This document shows, piece by piece, positions 8,130 through 17,782 of a DNA stretch of 27,204 bases. How positions within the stretch are numbered: position 1 is the stretch's first letter; each line of letters starts with the position of its first letter. A program made the position numbers and the translations under genes. Origin of the DNA: an uncultured Collinsella sp. (GTDB lineage: Bacteria; Actinomycetota; Coriobacteriia; Coriobacteriales; Coriobacteriaceae). Location: NCBI GenBank assembly GCA_900547655.1, contig URHQ01000021.1, positions 1 through 27,204 of the forward strand, read 5' to 3'. The notes beneath the pieces were generated by a model. The model was not told the origin of the DNA. It did no database searches and was given only the letters and a program-made list of their open reading frames with translations.

Positions 8130-9695
8130 CTAATTCACCTCGCTTGTCTTGGTCTGGGAACTGAACACCATGCGGTAGAGAGGAGCCTCGTGGAGCTCTT
8201 CGACGCTCTGGTTCAAAACGACGGACGTTGCATCCTCGACGCCGCTCGTGATGGCGACCGGGGTGGCGATACCGAACCACATGACCACGATCGCGAGGGC
8301 GATCTCGGGGATGATCATGAGGGCGGGCACCTCGTGGCGCTTCATGCCCTCGGGCGCCTTGCCGAAGATGGACTTGAGCGCGATGCCGGTAAGGGCAAAG
8401 TACACGCCGGTGAGGCCAATGGCCACGAGCACGACCACCCAGATGGGACCGGACTGGACGCCGGCCACGAAGGTGAGGAACTCGGAGATGAACAGGGCGA
8501 ACGGCGGGAAGGCGGCGAGCGCGAGCAGGGCGATGATGGTGAGCGCTGCCGTGACGGGAGCGATCTCGACGACGCCCTTGATCTTGTTCAGGTCGCGGGT
8601 GTGGTAGATGTGCTGGATGTTACCGGCCATGCAGAAGGCGAGCGCCTTCGTGAAACCGTGGAAGATGCAGTGCAGCAGGCAGGCGGCGATACCGAGCGGA
8701 CCACCGATACCCAGGCACAGCGCGACCACGCCGACGTTGTCGACGGAGGAGTACGCGAAGCGGCGCTTGATATCGTCCTGCTTAAAGATGCACAGGGCGG
8801 CCACCAGGATGGACAGCGTGCCCAGGATGAGCAGGAGCGTACGCGGATAGGTGTCGCCCACCGTGATGATGGACAGGGAGTAGAAGCGGATGATCACCAG
8901 CATGGCGCACTTGAGCAGCACGCCCGAGAGCAGCGCGGAGACCGGGCTCGGAGCCTGGGAGTGCGCGTCGGGCAGCCAAGTGTGCATGGGGAACAGGCCC
9001 GCCTTGGTGCCGAAGCCGATGACGATGAACGCGAACGCGAGGCGCACGAGCATCGGGTCGAACTGGTCGGCGTAGGGCATGATGGAGGTGAGGAAGGCTG
9101 CCTCATGCGCGTTGGGCATGATATCGGCGGCGTTCGCGTAGATGAGCAGCGTGCCGAACAGGCCGAAGGCCACACCGGCGGTGCAGACCATCGCGTACTT
9201 CCAAGACGCCTCGAGCGCCTGCTTGTTCTTGTAGATGCCCACGAGGAACACGGTCGACAGCGTAGTGGCCTCGACCGCCGCCCAGGTGAGGATGATGTTG
9301 TTGGACAGGCAGGCGAGCAGCATCGTGAAGACGAACAGGCTGAACAGCGCGTAGTACTGCTTGGTGCGCTCGGCCGGCATGGTCTTCTCCTCGATATCGA
9401 TCTTGATATAGGAGATGGAGTACACGCCGGTGATGAACCCGATGATGCCTACCAGAAGGACGAAGATCGACGAGAGCGAATCGAGATGGAGCCACAGGCC
9501 CAAAGCGTCGATATTCTGCCCGCTCGAGAGCATGGTTCCCGCGGTGACGACCGAAAGGACAAGGGTCGCCGCGACGGAGATGGTGTTGAGCCCCGCGAAG
9601 ACGTTGTAGGACGTCGTCTTGGGGAGCGCAGCCATAATCAGGGAGAACACGAGAGGACAAGCGAGCAGGGCGACCGTCAGCATTGAAACATCCAT
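8130..9695 (-). CDS. hyfF: HyfF, antiporter-like membrane subunit of hydrogenase-4
   Basis: A 521-residue protein with about 14 hydrophobic segments, of the proton-translocating NuoL/M/N (Mrp-antiporter) family. The residues associated with ion movement are visible: E142 in the AAVEATTLS segment and K231 in FGTKAGLFPMHTWLPDAHSQAPSPVSALLSG. E. coli HyfF is of similar length (526). The ATG at 9695 has GAAGGGGT upstream and starts 3 bases after the hyfE stop. HyfF is present in hydrogenase-4 (Hyf) but absent from hydrogenase-3 (Hyc), so it is one of the genes that places this locus with the FHL-2 type. Confidence 0.93.
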   Translation of the reverse strand: MDVSMLTVALLACPLVFSLIMAALPKTTSYNVFAGLNTISVAATLVLSVVTAGTMLSSGQNIDALGLWLHLDSLSSIFVLLVGIIGFITGVYSISYIKIDIEEKTMPAERTKQYYALFSLFVFTMLLACLSNNIILTWAAVEATTLSTVFLVGIYKNKQALEASWKYAMVCTAGVAFGLFGTLLIYANAADIMPNAHEAAFLTSIMPYADQFDPMLVRLAFAFIVIGFGTKAGLFPMHTWLPDAHSQAPSPVSALLSGVLLKCAMLVIIRFYSLSIITVGDTYPRTLLLILGTLSILVAALCIFKQDDIKRRFAYSSVDNVGVVALCLGIGGPLGIAACLLHCIFHGFTKALAFCMAGNIQHIYHTRDLNKIKGVVEIAPVTAALTIIALLALAAFPPFALFISEFLTFVAGVQSGPIWVVVLVAIGLTGVYFALTGIALKSIFGKAPEGMKRHEVPALMIIPEIALAIVVMWFGIATPVAITSGVEDATSVVLNQSVEELHEAPLYRMVFSSQTKTSEVN

Positions 9696-9698
9696 GGC

Positions 9699-10352
9699 CT
9701 ACCCCTTCAATTCGGTCAGGTCGTGGGAGTCGAGCGACTTGGTGTCGTTCCAAATCCTCACGACGACGGCGGACATGATGATGACGGCGAAGATGGCGTC
9801 GGTGGCGATGCCGATCTCGATGATCTCGGGGGCCGTGGGCGCGAGCAGAGCGAGCGTCACGTGGCTACCGTTCTCCATAAGGCAGTACCCGAAGATCTGC
9901 TTGAGGATGTTGCGCTGGGAGATGATGCACGTGAGGCCGACGAAGAAGTGCGCGAAGCTGATGGCGAGGGCCGGAGTGGCCACCTCGGCGGTGGGCAGGC
10001 TCAGGCGCGTGACCACCGCGAAGCAGACGGCCACCTCCAGACCGGTGAGGATGATGGTCCAGGCCGGCTTGATGGAGGAGGTCAGCGTGCTATCGGCAGG
10101 CGAACCCATCTTCTTGTAGGCACGGTTGAGAATGAACGGAACGAGGATCACCTTGGTGACGAAGGCCGACGCGGCCCACATGAGAAGCTCGGTGGCACCG
10201 GTGGTGAGGCCCAGGGTGAGCAGCACGCCCACCAGGACAACCGACTGGATCGCGTACCACTTGATGGCGGACGGGATGGTCTTCGAGACGACCACCATGG
10301 TGGAGGTCACGATCAGAAGACCGCCCAGGATATTGACTAACGAATAACCCAT
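9699..10352 (-). CDS. hyfE: HyfE, hydrogenase-4 membrane subunit (NuoK-like)
   Basis: A 217-residue hydrophobic protein with about six or seven membrane segments. Length and order match E. coli HyfE (216), which lies between hyfD and hyfF and shows resemblance to NuoK. It begins with a long hydrophobic run and has a short charged connector (NRAYKKM) near residue 78. It ends in a hydrophilic tail, DTKSLDSHDLTELKG. The ATG at 10352 is supported by AGGAGGT 7 bases upstream. HyfE is diagnostic of the Hyf type and absent from the Hyc type. It is expected to help join the antiporter-like subunits in the membrane arm. Confidence 0.9.
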   Translation of the reverse strand: MGYSLVNILGGLLIVTSTMVVVSKTIPSAIKWYAIQSVVLVGVLLTLGLTTGATELLMWAASAFVTKVILVPFILNRAYKKMGSPADSTLTSSIKPAWTIILTGLEVAVCFAVVTRLSLPTAEVATPALAISFAHFFVGLTCIISQRNILKQIFGYCLMENGSHVTLALLAPTAPEIIEIGIATDAIFAVIIMSAVVVRIWNDTKSLDSHDLTELKG

Positions 10353-10362
10353 GTCCTACCTC

Positions 10363-11820
10363 CTAACCCATCCAACTAGAGGACAGAGGACCGGCGACGA
10401 CGACCATGATCATGAGGACGACGAACACGAACGCCATGGCGCGCGGAAGGGGCTGGCCGGCGGCCACGGACTCGCTCGGCTCACCGGGCAGGACCTTACC
10501 CATCCAACGCAGGAACCATGCGAAGGTGGCGACGGTCTCGACGACCATGACGCACACGAGGACAAAGATGACCGTGTTGGTAGCACCAACCGCGAAGCCA
10601 CCGGAAATAATCTGGAACTTGGAAAAGAACGTGCTCATGGGGGGCACGCCGGCGATAGCGGTCGCGGCGACCGCAAAGCCCACGCCCGTGACCGGGTACT
10701 TCTTCATGAGGCCCTGGATCTTGGGCAGCATACGGGTTCCCAGCGTGAAGCTGAGAGAGCCAGCGATGAGGAAGAACAGGGTCTTGGTGAACGCGTGGTT
10801 GAAGATGTGCTCGACGGCGCCGTTAAACGCCATCTGGCTTCCGAACACGGAGAGGCCCAGGCCAAAGAACACGTAGGCGAGCTGCGCGATCGTCGAGAAG
10901 GCGAGCAGGCGCTTCATATCCTTCTGGGGCAGGTACATGAGGAAGCCGAAGAGCATGGTCACGACGGCGTCGATGATGGCGACCCAACCGACGATCTCGG
11001 GGATATCGCCGGCGCTCGCAAGAGCGCGGGCGAACACGCACACGCCGACCTTAACCATGGACGCGCCATGAAGGTAGGCGGAAACGGGCGTGGGGGCCTC
11101 CATTGCGGAGGGCAGCCACATGTAGAGCGGGAACTGGGCGGACTTGGCCCAAGCAGCGAACAGGATGAGCAGCAGCACGACGGTCTTCATACCGGAATCG
11201 AGCTGGGAGATCGCGCTCAGCGCGAACGTGCCGGTTCCGGCGAACAGGAAGGCCGCGCCGATGTAGAGTCCCAGAGCGCCGATATGGGTGATGATGAGCG
11301 CCTTCATACCGGCTTTCTTGGCCGTGGGCGTCATGTAGTAGCTGATGAGGCCCCAGGAGCACACACCGGTGATCTCGAAGAAAACGAGCTGGCCGACGAT
11401 GGTGGAGCTGTAGGCGAGACCGGCCATGGCGCCGATGAACGTGGAGAAGTACACGTAGAAGCGACGACGGGGCGCGTCGGGATGCTCCTTATTCTTATCG
11501 CTCATGTACGGGAACGAATAGATGACGACGAGCAGGCCGATAGCGACGAACGCGGGTGCGAGCAGCGTGCTCATCCGGTCGAATATGAAGCCCATGACCA
11601 AGGTCTGGCCCATACTCGCCCAGGTTACATCGACCGCGTTCATGCCGTTTCCGGCAAACGTCGCGGCCAAGCCAACGGAAGCGACCGTGGCGATGCCGCC
11701 GGCAAAGGCGCAGATCCATTTAGCGTAGGGACGCGGCAGCATGACGATGAGCAGGGAGCCCAGCATGGGGACGGCGATCGCCACCATGGCAAAGAGGGAC
11801 AAGCTCGATTCGATTGACAT
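10363..11820 (-). CDS. hyfD: HyfD, antiporter-like membrane subunit of hydrogenase-4
   Basis: A 485-residue NuoL/M/N-family membrane protein with about 14 hydrophobic segments. E149 (FFEITGVCSWGLIS) and K226 (AAWAKSAQFPLYMWLPSAMEAPTPVSAYLH) are at the positions associated with proton movement in this family. Length is close to E. coli HyfD (479). The ATG at 11820 has AAGGGAG about 6 bases upstream; it starts 16 bases after hyfC. HyfB, HyfD and HyfF make three antiporter-like subunits in one complex, the number found in the complex I core, compared with one in hydrogenase-3. Confidence 0.92.
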   Translation of the reverse strand: MSIESSLSLFAMVAIAVPMLGSLLIVMLPRPYAKWICAFAGGIATVASVGLAATFAGNGMNAVDVTWASMGQTLVMGFIFDRMSTLLAPAFVAIGLLVVIYSFPYMSDKNKEHPDAPRRRFYVYFSTFIGAMAGLAYSSTIVGQLVFFEITGVCSWGLISYYMTPTAKKAGMKALIITHIGALGLYIGAAFLFAGTGTFALSAISQLDSGMKTVVLLLILFAAWAKSAQFPLYMWLPSAMEAPTPVSAYLHGASMVKVGVCVFARALASAGDIPEIVGWVAIIDAVVTMLFGFLMYLPQKDMKRLLAFSTIAQLAYVFFGLGLSVFGSQMAFNGAVEHIFNHAFTKTLFFLIAGSLSFTLGTRMLPKIQGLMKKYPVTGVGFAVAATAIAGVPPMSTFFSKFQIISGGFAVGATNTVIFVLVCVMVVETVATFAWFLRWMGKVLPGEPSESVAAGQPLPRAMAFVFVVLMIMVVVAGPLSSSWMG

Positions 11821-11836
11821 AGTTTCTCCCTTCTCC

Positions 11837-12760
11837 CTACACGCCTACGACGACGAAGACGAACGCGAGGACCGCGATGCCGACGACGGCCCAGGTCTGG
11901 TTACCGAGCACCTTGAAGCGCGAACGGGAAACGGAGTTCTCGAGCACGCCGCAGACGACGAAATCGACCAGGCACTTGACGAGGAAGACGACGGCGCCCA
12001 CGAGAGCGGTGACGCCGATGGTCGCGGGCTCTCCCCAGGGGATGAAGATGGAGGTGAACCAAGCGACGACCACGACCTGCTTCATGCCCATGGCGAGCTT
12101 CATCATGGCCAGGGACGGGCCGGAGAGCTCGGCGAGCGGGCCCTCCTGGAGCTCCTGCTCGGCTTCGGCCTGATCGAACGGAAGCTTGCCGAGCTCCATG
12201 TAACAGGCGGCCGCGAAGGCGACGCCGGCGAGGATAACGGCGACGACGCTCGAGACGTTGCCCGTAACGATGTGCTGACCCATGGTCGCAATGTCCGTGG
12301 AGCCGCACACGATGGCGACGGTGAACAGCGCGATGAGCATGGACGGCTCGATGAGCACGCTCATGAGGAGCTCGCGGATACCGCCGAAGCCCGCGTAGGC
12401 GTTGGAGGAATCCACGCCGGACAGCGCGAAGAAGAAGCGGGACAGCGCGAGCGCGTACATGATGGTGATGGCGTCACCAAAGACGGGCATGGGGCTCTGG
12501 AGCGTGAACATGGGCAGGCCCATGGCGAGCATAAACGACACCGCGAGGAACAGCGGCGGCATGATGCGCAGCACGAAGCTCGAGTCGGAACTCACGGACT
12601 CGGGACGCGCCATGAGCTTCGCGAGGTCCCGGTAATCCTGAAGGATGGACGGACCGCGGCGATTGTGCATCTTCGCGCGAATCACGCGGGCGAGGCCGGA
12701 GAAGAAGGGCGCGACCAGCATGACCACGAGGCCCTGCGCCATCGCAAGAACGATGTTCAT
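11837..12760 (-). CDS. hyfC: HyfC/HycD, NuoH-like membrane anchor subunit
   Basis: A 307-residue membrane protein of the NuoH family that anchors the soluble hydrogenase module to the membrane arm. NuoH-type features are visible: KMHNRRGPSILQDYRDLAKL in the first cytoplasmic loop, ELGKLPFDQAEAEQELQEGP with its acidic cluster, and SGPSLAMMKLAMGMKQVVV. E. coli HyfC is about 315 residues. The ATG at 12760 has GGGGAGAGG upstream, 17 bases after the hyfB stop. A longer frame reaching 13111 exists but its extra 117 residues are Arg-rich and lie wholly inside hyfB, so it is rejected. Confidence 0.93.
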   Translation of the reverse strand: MNIVLAMAQGLVVMLVAPFFSGLARVIRAKMHNRRGPSILQDYRDLAKLMARPESVSSDSSFVLRIMPPLFLAVSFMLAMGLPMFTLQSPMPVFGDAITIMYALALSRFFFALSGVDSSNAYAGFGGIRELLMSVLIEPSMLIALFTVAIVCGSTDIATMGQHIVTGNVSSVVAVILAGVAFAAACYMELGKLPFDQAEAEQELQEGPLAELSGPSLAMMKLAMGMKQVVVVAWFTSIFIPWGEPATIGVTALVGAVVFLVKCLVDFVVCGVLENSVSRSRFKVLGNQTWAVVGIAVLAFVFVVVGV

Positions 12761-12777
12761 AATATCCTCTCCCCTCT

Positions 12778-14796
12778 CTAGACCATGACCACGGCGAGCA
12801 CGAGGAAGACCACGAGCGCCGCGACGATGTAGCAGATGTATACGGAGTAGTTGCCGCCCTCGATCTTGGAGGCGAGGCCGGCCAGCTTGTCGGCACCCTC
12901 GCTCGGTGCATCGACCAGGAAACGGTCGGGCAGGGGCTCGACGCCCTGGGCGACACCGGTGAGCTTCTGGAACACGTGCGCGATGGACCAGCAGATCTTG
13001 GTGCATACCTCGCGCAGGGTGTAGAGCGGGCCCATGAAGAGTTCGACGTCGGACGCGAAGCTCGTGGCGACGACGGGCATGTGCTCGTTGGGCTCGTAGC
13101 CGCACGCCCAAGGGTCGGTCTTCTTAGCGGAGGCCTTGGCGCCGAGGCAGGACCTCAACGCGAACGCGAGGCCGGTGAGGACCACGAGCGCGATGGCGAT
13201 CGCGGGGGTGGAGGTGGCGGCACCGGAAATCTCGTTCACGAGAGACACGCCCGAGGTGGCTGTGACGGCGGAGCCGGCAAGCACGCTCTGGGCGACGTCG
13301 CCCAGAACCGGGGCGATGACCGGGGAGCCGATTCCCAGTACCACGCAGATGGCCGCGAGGAGCATCTGCGAGAACAACATCGGAGCCGGGGACTCCTTGG
13401 CGTTCGCGGCCTCCTGGGAACGAGGGCTGCTCGCGAACGAGACGCCGTAGGCCTTCACGAAGCACGTGACGGCCAGGGCACCGGTGATGGCGAGGGCGGC
13501 CGCGGAGGCGACGGCGAACACCATGACGACCGGGTCGGAGAGCGTCGAGATGTTGAACAGGGACTGGTAGGTGAACCACTCGGAAACGAAGCCGTTGAGC
13601 GGCGGGATGGCCGAGATGGCAAGGGCACCGATGAGGAAGCAGACGGCCGTGACCGGCATGCGGCGGAACAGACCGCCCATCTTCTCCATGTTGCGCGTAC
13701 CCGTGGCATAGAGCAGGGAGCCCGCGCCGAGGAACAGCTCGCCCTTGAACATGGCGTGGTTGAGCGTGTGGTAGAGGGCGGCCATGAGCGCGATCGTCGC
13801 GATGACGTCGTTGCCCAGGGCGTGCGCCGTCATGGACGCGCCGACACCGAGCAAGATGATGCCGATGTTCTCGACGGAGTGATAGGCAAGCAGGCGCTTG
13901 ATGTCGTGCTCGTGGAGGGCGTAGACGACACCCAGGACCGACGAGATGGATCCGAAGACCAGGACCATGAGGCCCCACCAGAGCTGGACGCCCGAACCCG
14001 CGAGCAGGTCGAGACCGACCTTGAGGATTCCCAGGATGCCGATCTTGATCATGCCGCCGGACATGAGGGCGGACACGTTGGACGGCGCCTCGGGGTGCGC
14101 CTGGGGCAGCCAGGAGTGCAGCGGAATGATACCGGCCTTCGCGCCAAATCCGAAGAACGCGAGGACGAAGCACGCGGAGGAGACGGCGGGTCCAAAGTCA
14201 TGCGTACGGAAATCACTGAAGCTGAAGGAACCGCCCACGCCGTTGGTCATGAGCAGGAAGCTCGCCATGATGAGAACGAAGCCCACGTGCGCGATGACGA
14301 AGTAGAGCCAACCGCCCCTAATGGAGTTCTTGTTCTCCTCGATAACGACAAGGAAGTAGCTCGTAAGGGACATGAGCTCAAAGGCGACCAGGAACCAGAA
14401 CACGTTGTCGGCGGTGATGACGAGCATCATCGAGGCGACGAAGGTGTTCATAAAGAAGCCGGCGCGCCCGACCTTGCCCGGGTACTCGTCGAAGTAGGAC
14501 AGACCGTAGATGAAGCCCGCAAAGGCGAGAATCGAGATGAGGACCACGATCAGGCCCGCAAGGCCGTTGAGCAAGAGCTCGAGACGGGCGAACGGGAAGA
14601 AGAAGACCGTGTTGAGGGACGAAACGTCGCCAAGCACGGCCTCGAGGCCCGCGATGAACGACAGCACGGCCGCGACGGCGCCGATCAGGCAGCCGGCGGT
14701 CTTGGCGGCGTTGTCGGCCTTAATCAGCAGAACCGAGGCGAGCGCACCGATGCACGAGACGGCAAGCGATGCGATAAACAGCGTCATGCTATCCAT
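12778..14796 (-). CDS. hyfB: HyfB, large antiporter-like membrane subunit of hydrogenase-4
   Basis: A 672-residue NuoL-like membrane protein of the same length as E. coli HyfB. E140 in FLVAFELMSLTSYF and K220 in FGAKAGIIPLHSWLPQAHPEAPSNVSALMSG are the conserved charged residues of this family, and LAYHSVENIGII follows. A C-terminal region with extra hydrophobic segments and a final membrane helix (YICYIVAALVVFLVLAVVMV) is typical of HyfB/HycC. The ATG at 14796 has AAGGGAG 8 bases upstream and overlaps the end of hyfA by 8 bases. It is the first membrane gene of the operon. Confidence 0.94.
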   Translation of the reverse strand: MDSMTLFIASLAVSCIGALASVLLIKADNAAKTAGCLIGAVAAVLSFIAGLEAVLGDVSSLNTVFFFPFARLELLLNGLAGLIVVLISILAFAGFIYGLSYFDEYPGKVGRAGFFMNTFVASMMLVITADNVFWFLVAFELMSLTSYFLVVIEENKNSIRGGWLYFVIAHVGFVLIMASFLLMTNGVGGSFSFSDFRTHDFGPAVSSACFVLAFFGFGAKAGIIPLHSWLPQAHPEAPSNVSALMSGGMIKIGILGILKVGLDLLAGSGVQLWWGLMVLVFGSISSVLGVVYALHEHDIKRLLAYHSVENIGIILLGVGASMTAHALGNDVIATIALMAALYHTLNHAMFKGELFLGAGSLLYATGTRNMEKMGGLFRRMPVTAVCFLIGALAISAIPPLNGFVSEWFTYQSLFNISTLSDPVVMVFAVASAAALAITGALAVTCFVKAYGVSFASSPRSQEAANAKESPAPMLFSQMLLAAICVVLGIGSPVIAPVLGDVAQSVLAGSAVTATSGVSLVNEISGAATSTPAIAIALVVLTGLAFALRSCLGAKASAKKTDPWACGYEPNEHMPVVATSFASDVELFMGPLYTLREVCTKICWSIAHVFQKLTGVAQGVEPLPDRFLVDAPSEGADKLAGLASKIEGGNYSVYICYIVAALVVFLVLAVVMV

Positions 14797-15406
14797 TGTT
14801 TACGCTCCCTTCTGCTTTCTCGGACAGACCCTGGGCCACAGCGGTAACGTCGACGACCGGACCGTTTTCGATCGAGCGCAGGCGCTTGGCCTCGTCGAGC
14901 TCGCGATCGGCCGCGCCGCCCATGACGGTCAGCGCCTTGGTGGGGCACGCCGCCACACAATGCGGACCGTCCGGATCGAAGGCGCACAGGTCGCACTTAA
15001 CAGCGCAGGTGTACTGGCCGGGAGCCCACGTAAGCAGGCTGCTCAGGGACTTAGGATACGAAGGCGTCGGGTCGCACATGCCTGCGACACCGGCGATAGA
15101 CGTGCCATCGGGATGGATGGCTCCGAAGGGGCACGCGATGGCGCACAGCCTGCACCCGATGCACTCCTGCTCCTTGACGTGGATGCGATCGCCATCGTGC
15201 TCGATGGCATTCACCGGGCAGACCTCGGCGCAGGGGGCACCTTCGCAATGGTGGCAGGCAAGGGCGGCCGAAATACCGCCGGTCTTCACGAGCGCCAGGC
15301 GCGGCGTATCCTGAAGACCCTGCATCCGGTGGGCGTCGGCACAGGCGGACTGGCATGTTCCGCAGCCGATGCACCTCTCCGGGTTGATGTCGATGAAGCG
15401 GTTCAT
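14789..15406 (-). CDS. hyfA: HyfA, four-cluster ferredoxin-like electron-transfer subunit
   Basis: This 205-residue protein, the same length as E. coli HyfA, has four [4Fe-4S] motifs: CIGCGTCQSAC, CHHCEGAPCAEVCP, CIGCRLCAIACP and CDLC...CVAACP. It is predicted to shuttle electrons between formate dehydrogenase and the hydrogenase. The ATG at 15406 (MNRFID) is chosen because AAGGAAG sits 5 bases upstream. A GTG two codons earlier would lie on top of that site. Between it and fdhF lies a strong hairpin. It is homologous to the ferredoxin at 17783-18301, so the operon encodes two such subunits, one before fdhF and one after. Confidence 0.92.
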   Translation of the reverse strand: MNRFIDINPERCIGCGTCQSACADAHRMQGLQDTPRLALVKTGGISAALACHHCEGAPCAEVCPVNAIEHDGDRIHVKEQECIGCRLCAIACPFGAIHPDGTSIAGVAGMCDPTPSYPKSLSSLLTWAPGQYTCAVKCDLCAFDPDGPHCVAACPTKALTVMGGAADRELDEAKRLRSIENGPVVDVTAVAQGLSEKAEGSVNNG

Positions 15407-15428
15407 CCCCACTTCCTTTCAAAATAAC

Positions 15429-15463
15429 GGGCCGGGCTCCCGAACGTACGGGACGCCCGGCCC
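15429..15463 (-). promoter_or_regulatory. Strong GC hairpin between fdhF and hyfA (attenuator or mRNA processing site)
   Basis: Perfect 9-bp arms GGGCCGGGC/GCCCGGCCC (15429-15437 and 15455-15463) enclose an inner 5-bp stem TCCCG/CGGGA with a 6-base loop and one bulged base. On the transcribed strand it is followed by GTTATTTTG, a poor T tract, so it may be a partial terminator or an RNA stability element. It lies in the 78-base gap between the fdhF stop and hyfA. Confidence 0.6.
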
Positions 15464-15484
15464 AAAAAGCCAACGAGAACGGGA

Positions 15485-17707
15485 CTACACGATTTGATTC
15501 ACGTGCGTCTCGTCGTCGAACTTGGCGGCGCCAGGCTCAACGTCCTGGGGAGCGGCGGCGTCCACCAGAGCCTGCTTGAGCTCGGTGTACTGACGCTCGA
15601 CCTCGCCCTCGGCCCAGACCTGGTCGGCGATAGCGTCGACCTGGCAGGCGGAGAACTTGTCCTCGGGCGTATGCGAGACCGGGTCGACCTTGTGCATGGT
15701 CAGCTCGTTGCACTTGCCGATCCACCACTGGTAGGTCATATAGACCGTGCCCTTGTTGATGCGGTCGCTCACGTCGGCGCGGCTGTATACCTGGCCGCGG
15801 CGGCTGTGGATCGAGACGATGTCGCCATTCTTGATGCCGCGTGCCTGGGCGTCCGCGGGATTCATGCGGACAAAGCCGGGCTCGTCGGCAAGCAGTGCCA
15901 GCGTCTTGCAGTTGCCGGTCATCGAGCGGCAGCTGTAGTGGCCGACCTCGCGGACGGTGCACAGGATGAGCGGGTACTCATCGTCGGGAAGCTCGGAGGG
16001 CGCCTCCCAGTCGTGTGCCATCAGGTTGGCGCGGCCGTCCTTGGTGGTGAACTTGCCACCAGCGAACATGTCGGGCGTACCGTGGTCGTTCACATCGGTG
16101 CTCTTGACGGGCCACTGGGCGTAACCGCCCTCGGGAGCCATCTTCTCGTAGGTCGCGCCCACAAAGTTGGGGCACAGGCTAATGCACTCGTTCCAGATCT
16201 GCTCGGTGTTGTCGTAGTGCATGGGGTATCCCATGCGCGTAGACAGGTCCGCGAAGATCTCCCAGTCGTGACGGCACTCGCCCTTGGGCGGAACAGCCGC
16301 GTCAAAGTGCTGGAAGCTACGGTCGGATGCGGTAAAGACACCCTCGTGCTCGCCCCAAGAGGTGGCAGGCAGGATGACGTCGGCGAGCATGGTCGTCTGC
16401 GTCATAAAGATGTCCTGGCAAATGAACAGATCCAGCTCGGAGAGCGTCTTGCGCATACCGGCCGAATCGGGCTCGGTCTGCACCGGGTCCTCGCCGTAGT
16501 TGTAGAAGCAGTGCACCTTGCCCTCGTCGACCAGGTGGCCCAGGTCGGTGAGCTTGTAGCCCTCCTCGAGCGGGAGCTTTTCCTCGGGCACGCCCCAAGC
16601 CTTGGCAAACTTGGCGCGCACTGCCGGGTCGGTGACCTTCTGGTAGCCAGGGTACAGGTTGGGCAGCATGCCCATATCGCAGGAGCCCTGGACGTTGTTC
16701 TGACCACGCACGGGCGCGAGGCCGGAATTGGGTTTGCCGATCTGGCCGGCAACGCAGGCGATGGAGGCGATGGTGTGCACCGTCTTCAGGTTCTGCTTCT
16801 GCTGGCATACGCCCATACCCCAGCCAATGATGGCAGAGGGCTTCGCCGTGGCGTACATCTCGGCAGCTTGGTGGATCAACGCGGGCTCGACACCCGTGAT
16901 GTCCTGTACGGATTCGGGAGTGTAGTTCTTGATGGTCTCCCACCACTCGTCAAAGCCGTTCGTATGCTCGGCGACGAATTCCTTGTCGTAGAGGCCATCG
17001 TTGACCAAGCAGTTAGCAAAGGCGTTGAGGAACGCGACGTTGCAACCGTTCTTGATCGGAAGGTAGAGATCGGCGATACGCGCGGTTTCGATATGGCGCG
17101 GGTCGGCGACGATGATCTTGCAACCCTTTTCTTTGGCTCGCACGATACGCCTTGCGACGATGGGGTGCGAATCGGCAGGGTTATAGCCGAAGAGGAAAAT
17201 GCAGCCCGCATCCTCCATACCGGGGATGGAGCATGACATGCAACCTGAACCAACCGTGTCCATCAGACCGAGGACAGTAGGGCCGTGTCAAGTACGGGCG
17301 CAGTTGTCCACGCTGTGGGTGCCGATGCACGCACGCGTAAACTTCTGCATGACGTAGTTCGCCTCATTGCCGCCGCCTCGCGAAGAGCCGGTGGTCATGA
17401 CAGCGTTAGGACCATATTCGTCAATTATGGCCTGCATCTTAGATGCGGTGAAATCCAGTGCCTCGTCCCAGCTTACGCGCTCAAGATCCGCGCCCTTGGT
17501 GCGGCGGATCATCGGGTGCAGTACGCGAGGAGTCAAGATCTTGGTGTCGTTGATGAAGTCGTAGCCGCTCATGCCCTTAAGGCACAGCTCGCTCTGGTTG
17601 GTGATGCCGTTGAGCGGTTCGGTACCCACGACCTGGCCGTTTTGGACCAAGAGGTTAAACTGGCAACCGGCGCCGCAGTACGGGCAGATCACTTTATGCT
17701 TCTCCAT
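15485..17707 (-). CDS. fdhF: FdhF, selenocysteine formate dehydrogenase H (UGA at Sec140 read through)
   Basis: FdhF oxidises formate to CO2 with a bis-MGD molybdenum site. The 740-residue protein is split by an in-frame TGA at 17290-17288. The reading frame continues on the other side as HGPTVLGLMDT, matching the E. coli VDCCARV-Sec-HGPSVAGL site, and the TGA is codon 140, exactly as in E. coli. The cluster ligands C8, C11, C15 and C42 with K44 are also at the E. coli positions. The ATG at 17707 has AAGGAGGG 5 bases upstream. A SECIS-like hairpin follows the TGA. Later motifs include IIVADPRHIETA. It is the second gene of the operon, with a 75-base gap after the ferredoxin. It is not a pseudogene: selA and selD are present in the same window. 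Confidence 0.95.
17250..17290 (-). promoter_or_regulatory. UGA selenocysteine codon and SECIS-like hairpin in fdhF
   Basis: The TGA (17290-17288) is followed by a stem TGTCC/GGACA (17276-17272 and 17261-17257) with a 10-base loop containing GGTCTG. AC/GT and CC/GG pairs extend it outwards with a small internal bulge. E. coli fdhF has the same GGTCTG in its SelB-binding apical loop, at a similar distance from the UGA. This is the expected bacterial SECIS element. Confidence 0.8.
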
Positions 17708-17782
17708 GACACCCTCCTTCCTTTCTCTGCTACCGAATACTCGGTACTTATTTGACAATCATTGGGCTTGTCGCCCCAACGC

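Noticed and set aside
6152..8164. Long plus-strand ORF (670 codons) and other long plus-strand ORFs over the formate hydrogenlyase operon, such as 238-2088, 4361-5959, 8124-9686, 10351-11817 and 12976-14847
   Set aside because: They are frame shadows caused by GC-rich third positions. The proteins are Gly/Ala/Arg/His-rich with no domain, and the minus-strand genes have clear family matches and ribosome sites.
11837..13111. HyfC starting at 13111
   Set aside because: The extra 117 residues are Arg-rich and lie inside hyfB in another frame. The ATG at 12760 is supported by a ribosome site.
15485..17263. A separate minus-strand ORF of 592 codons, and a second at 17288-17758
   Set aside because: They are the two halves of fdhF separated by a selenocysteine UGA, not two genes and not a broken gene.
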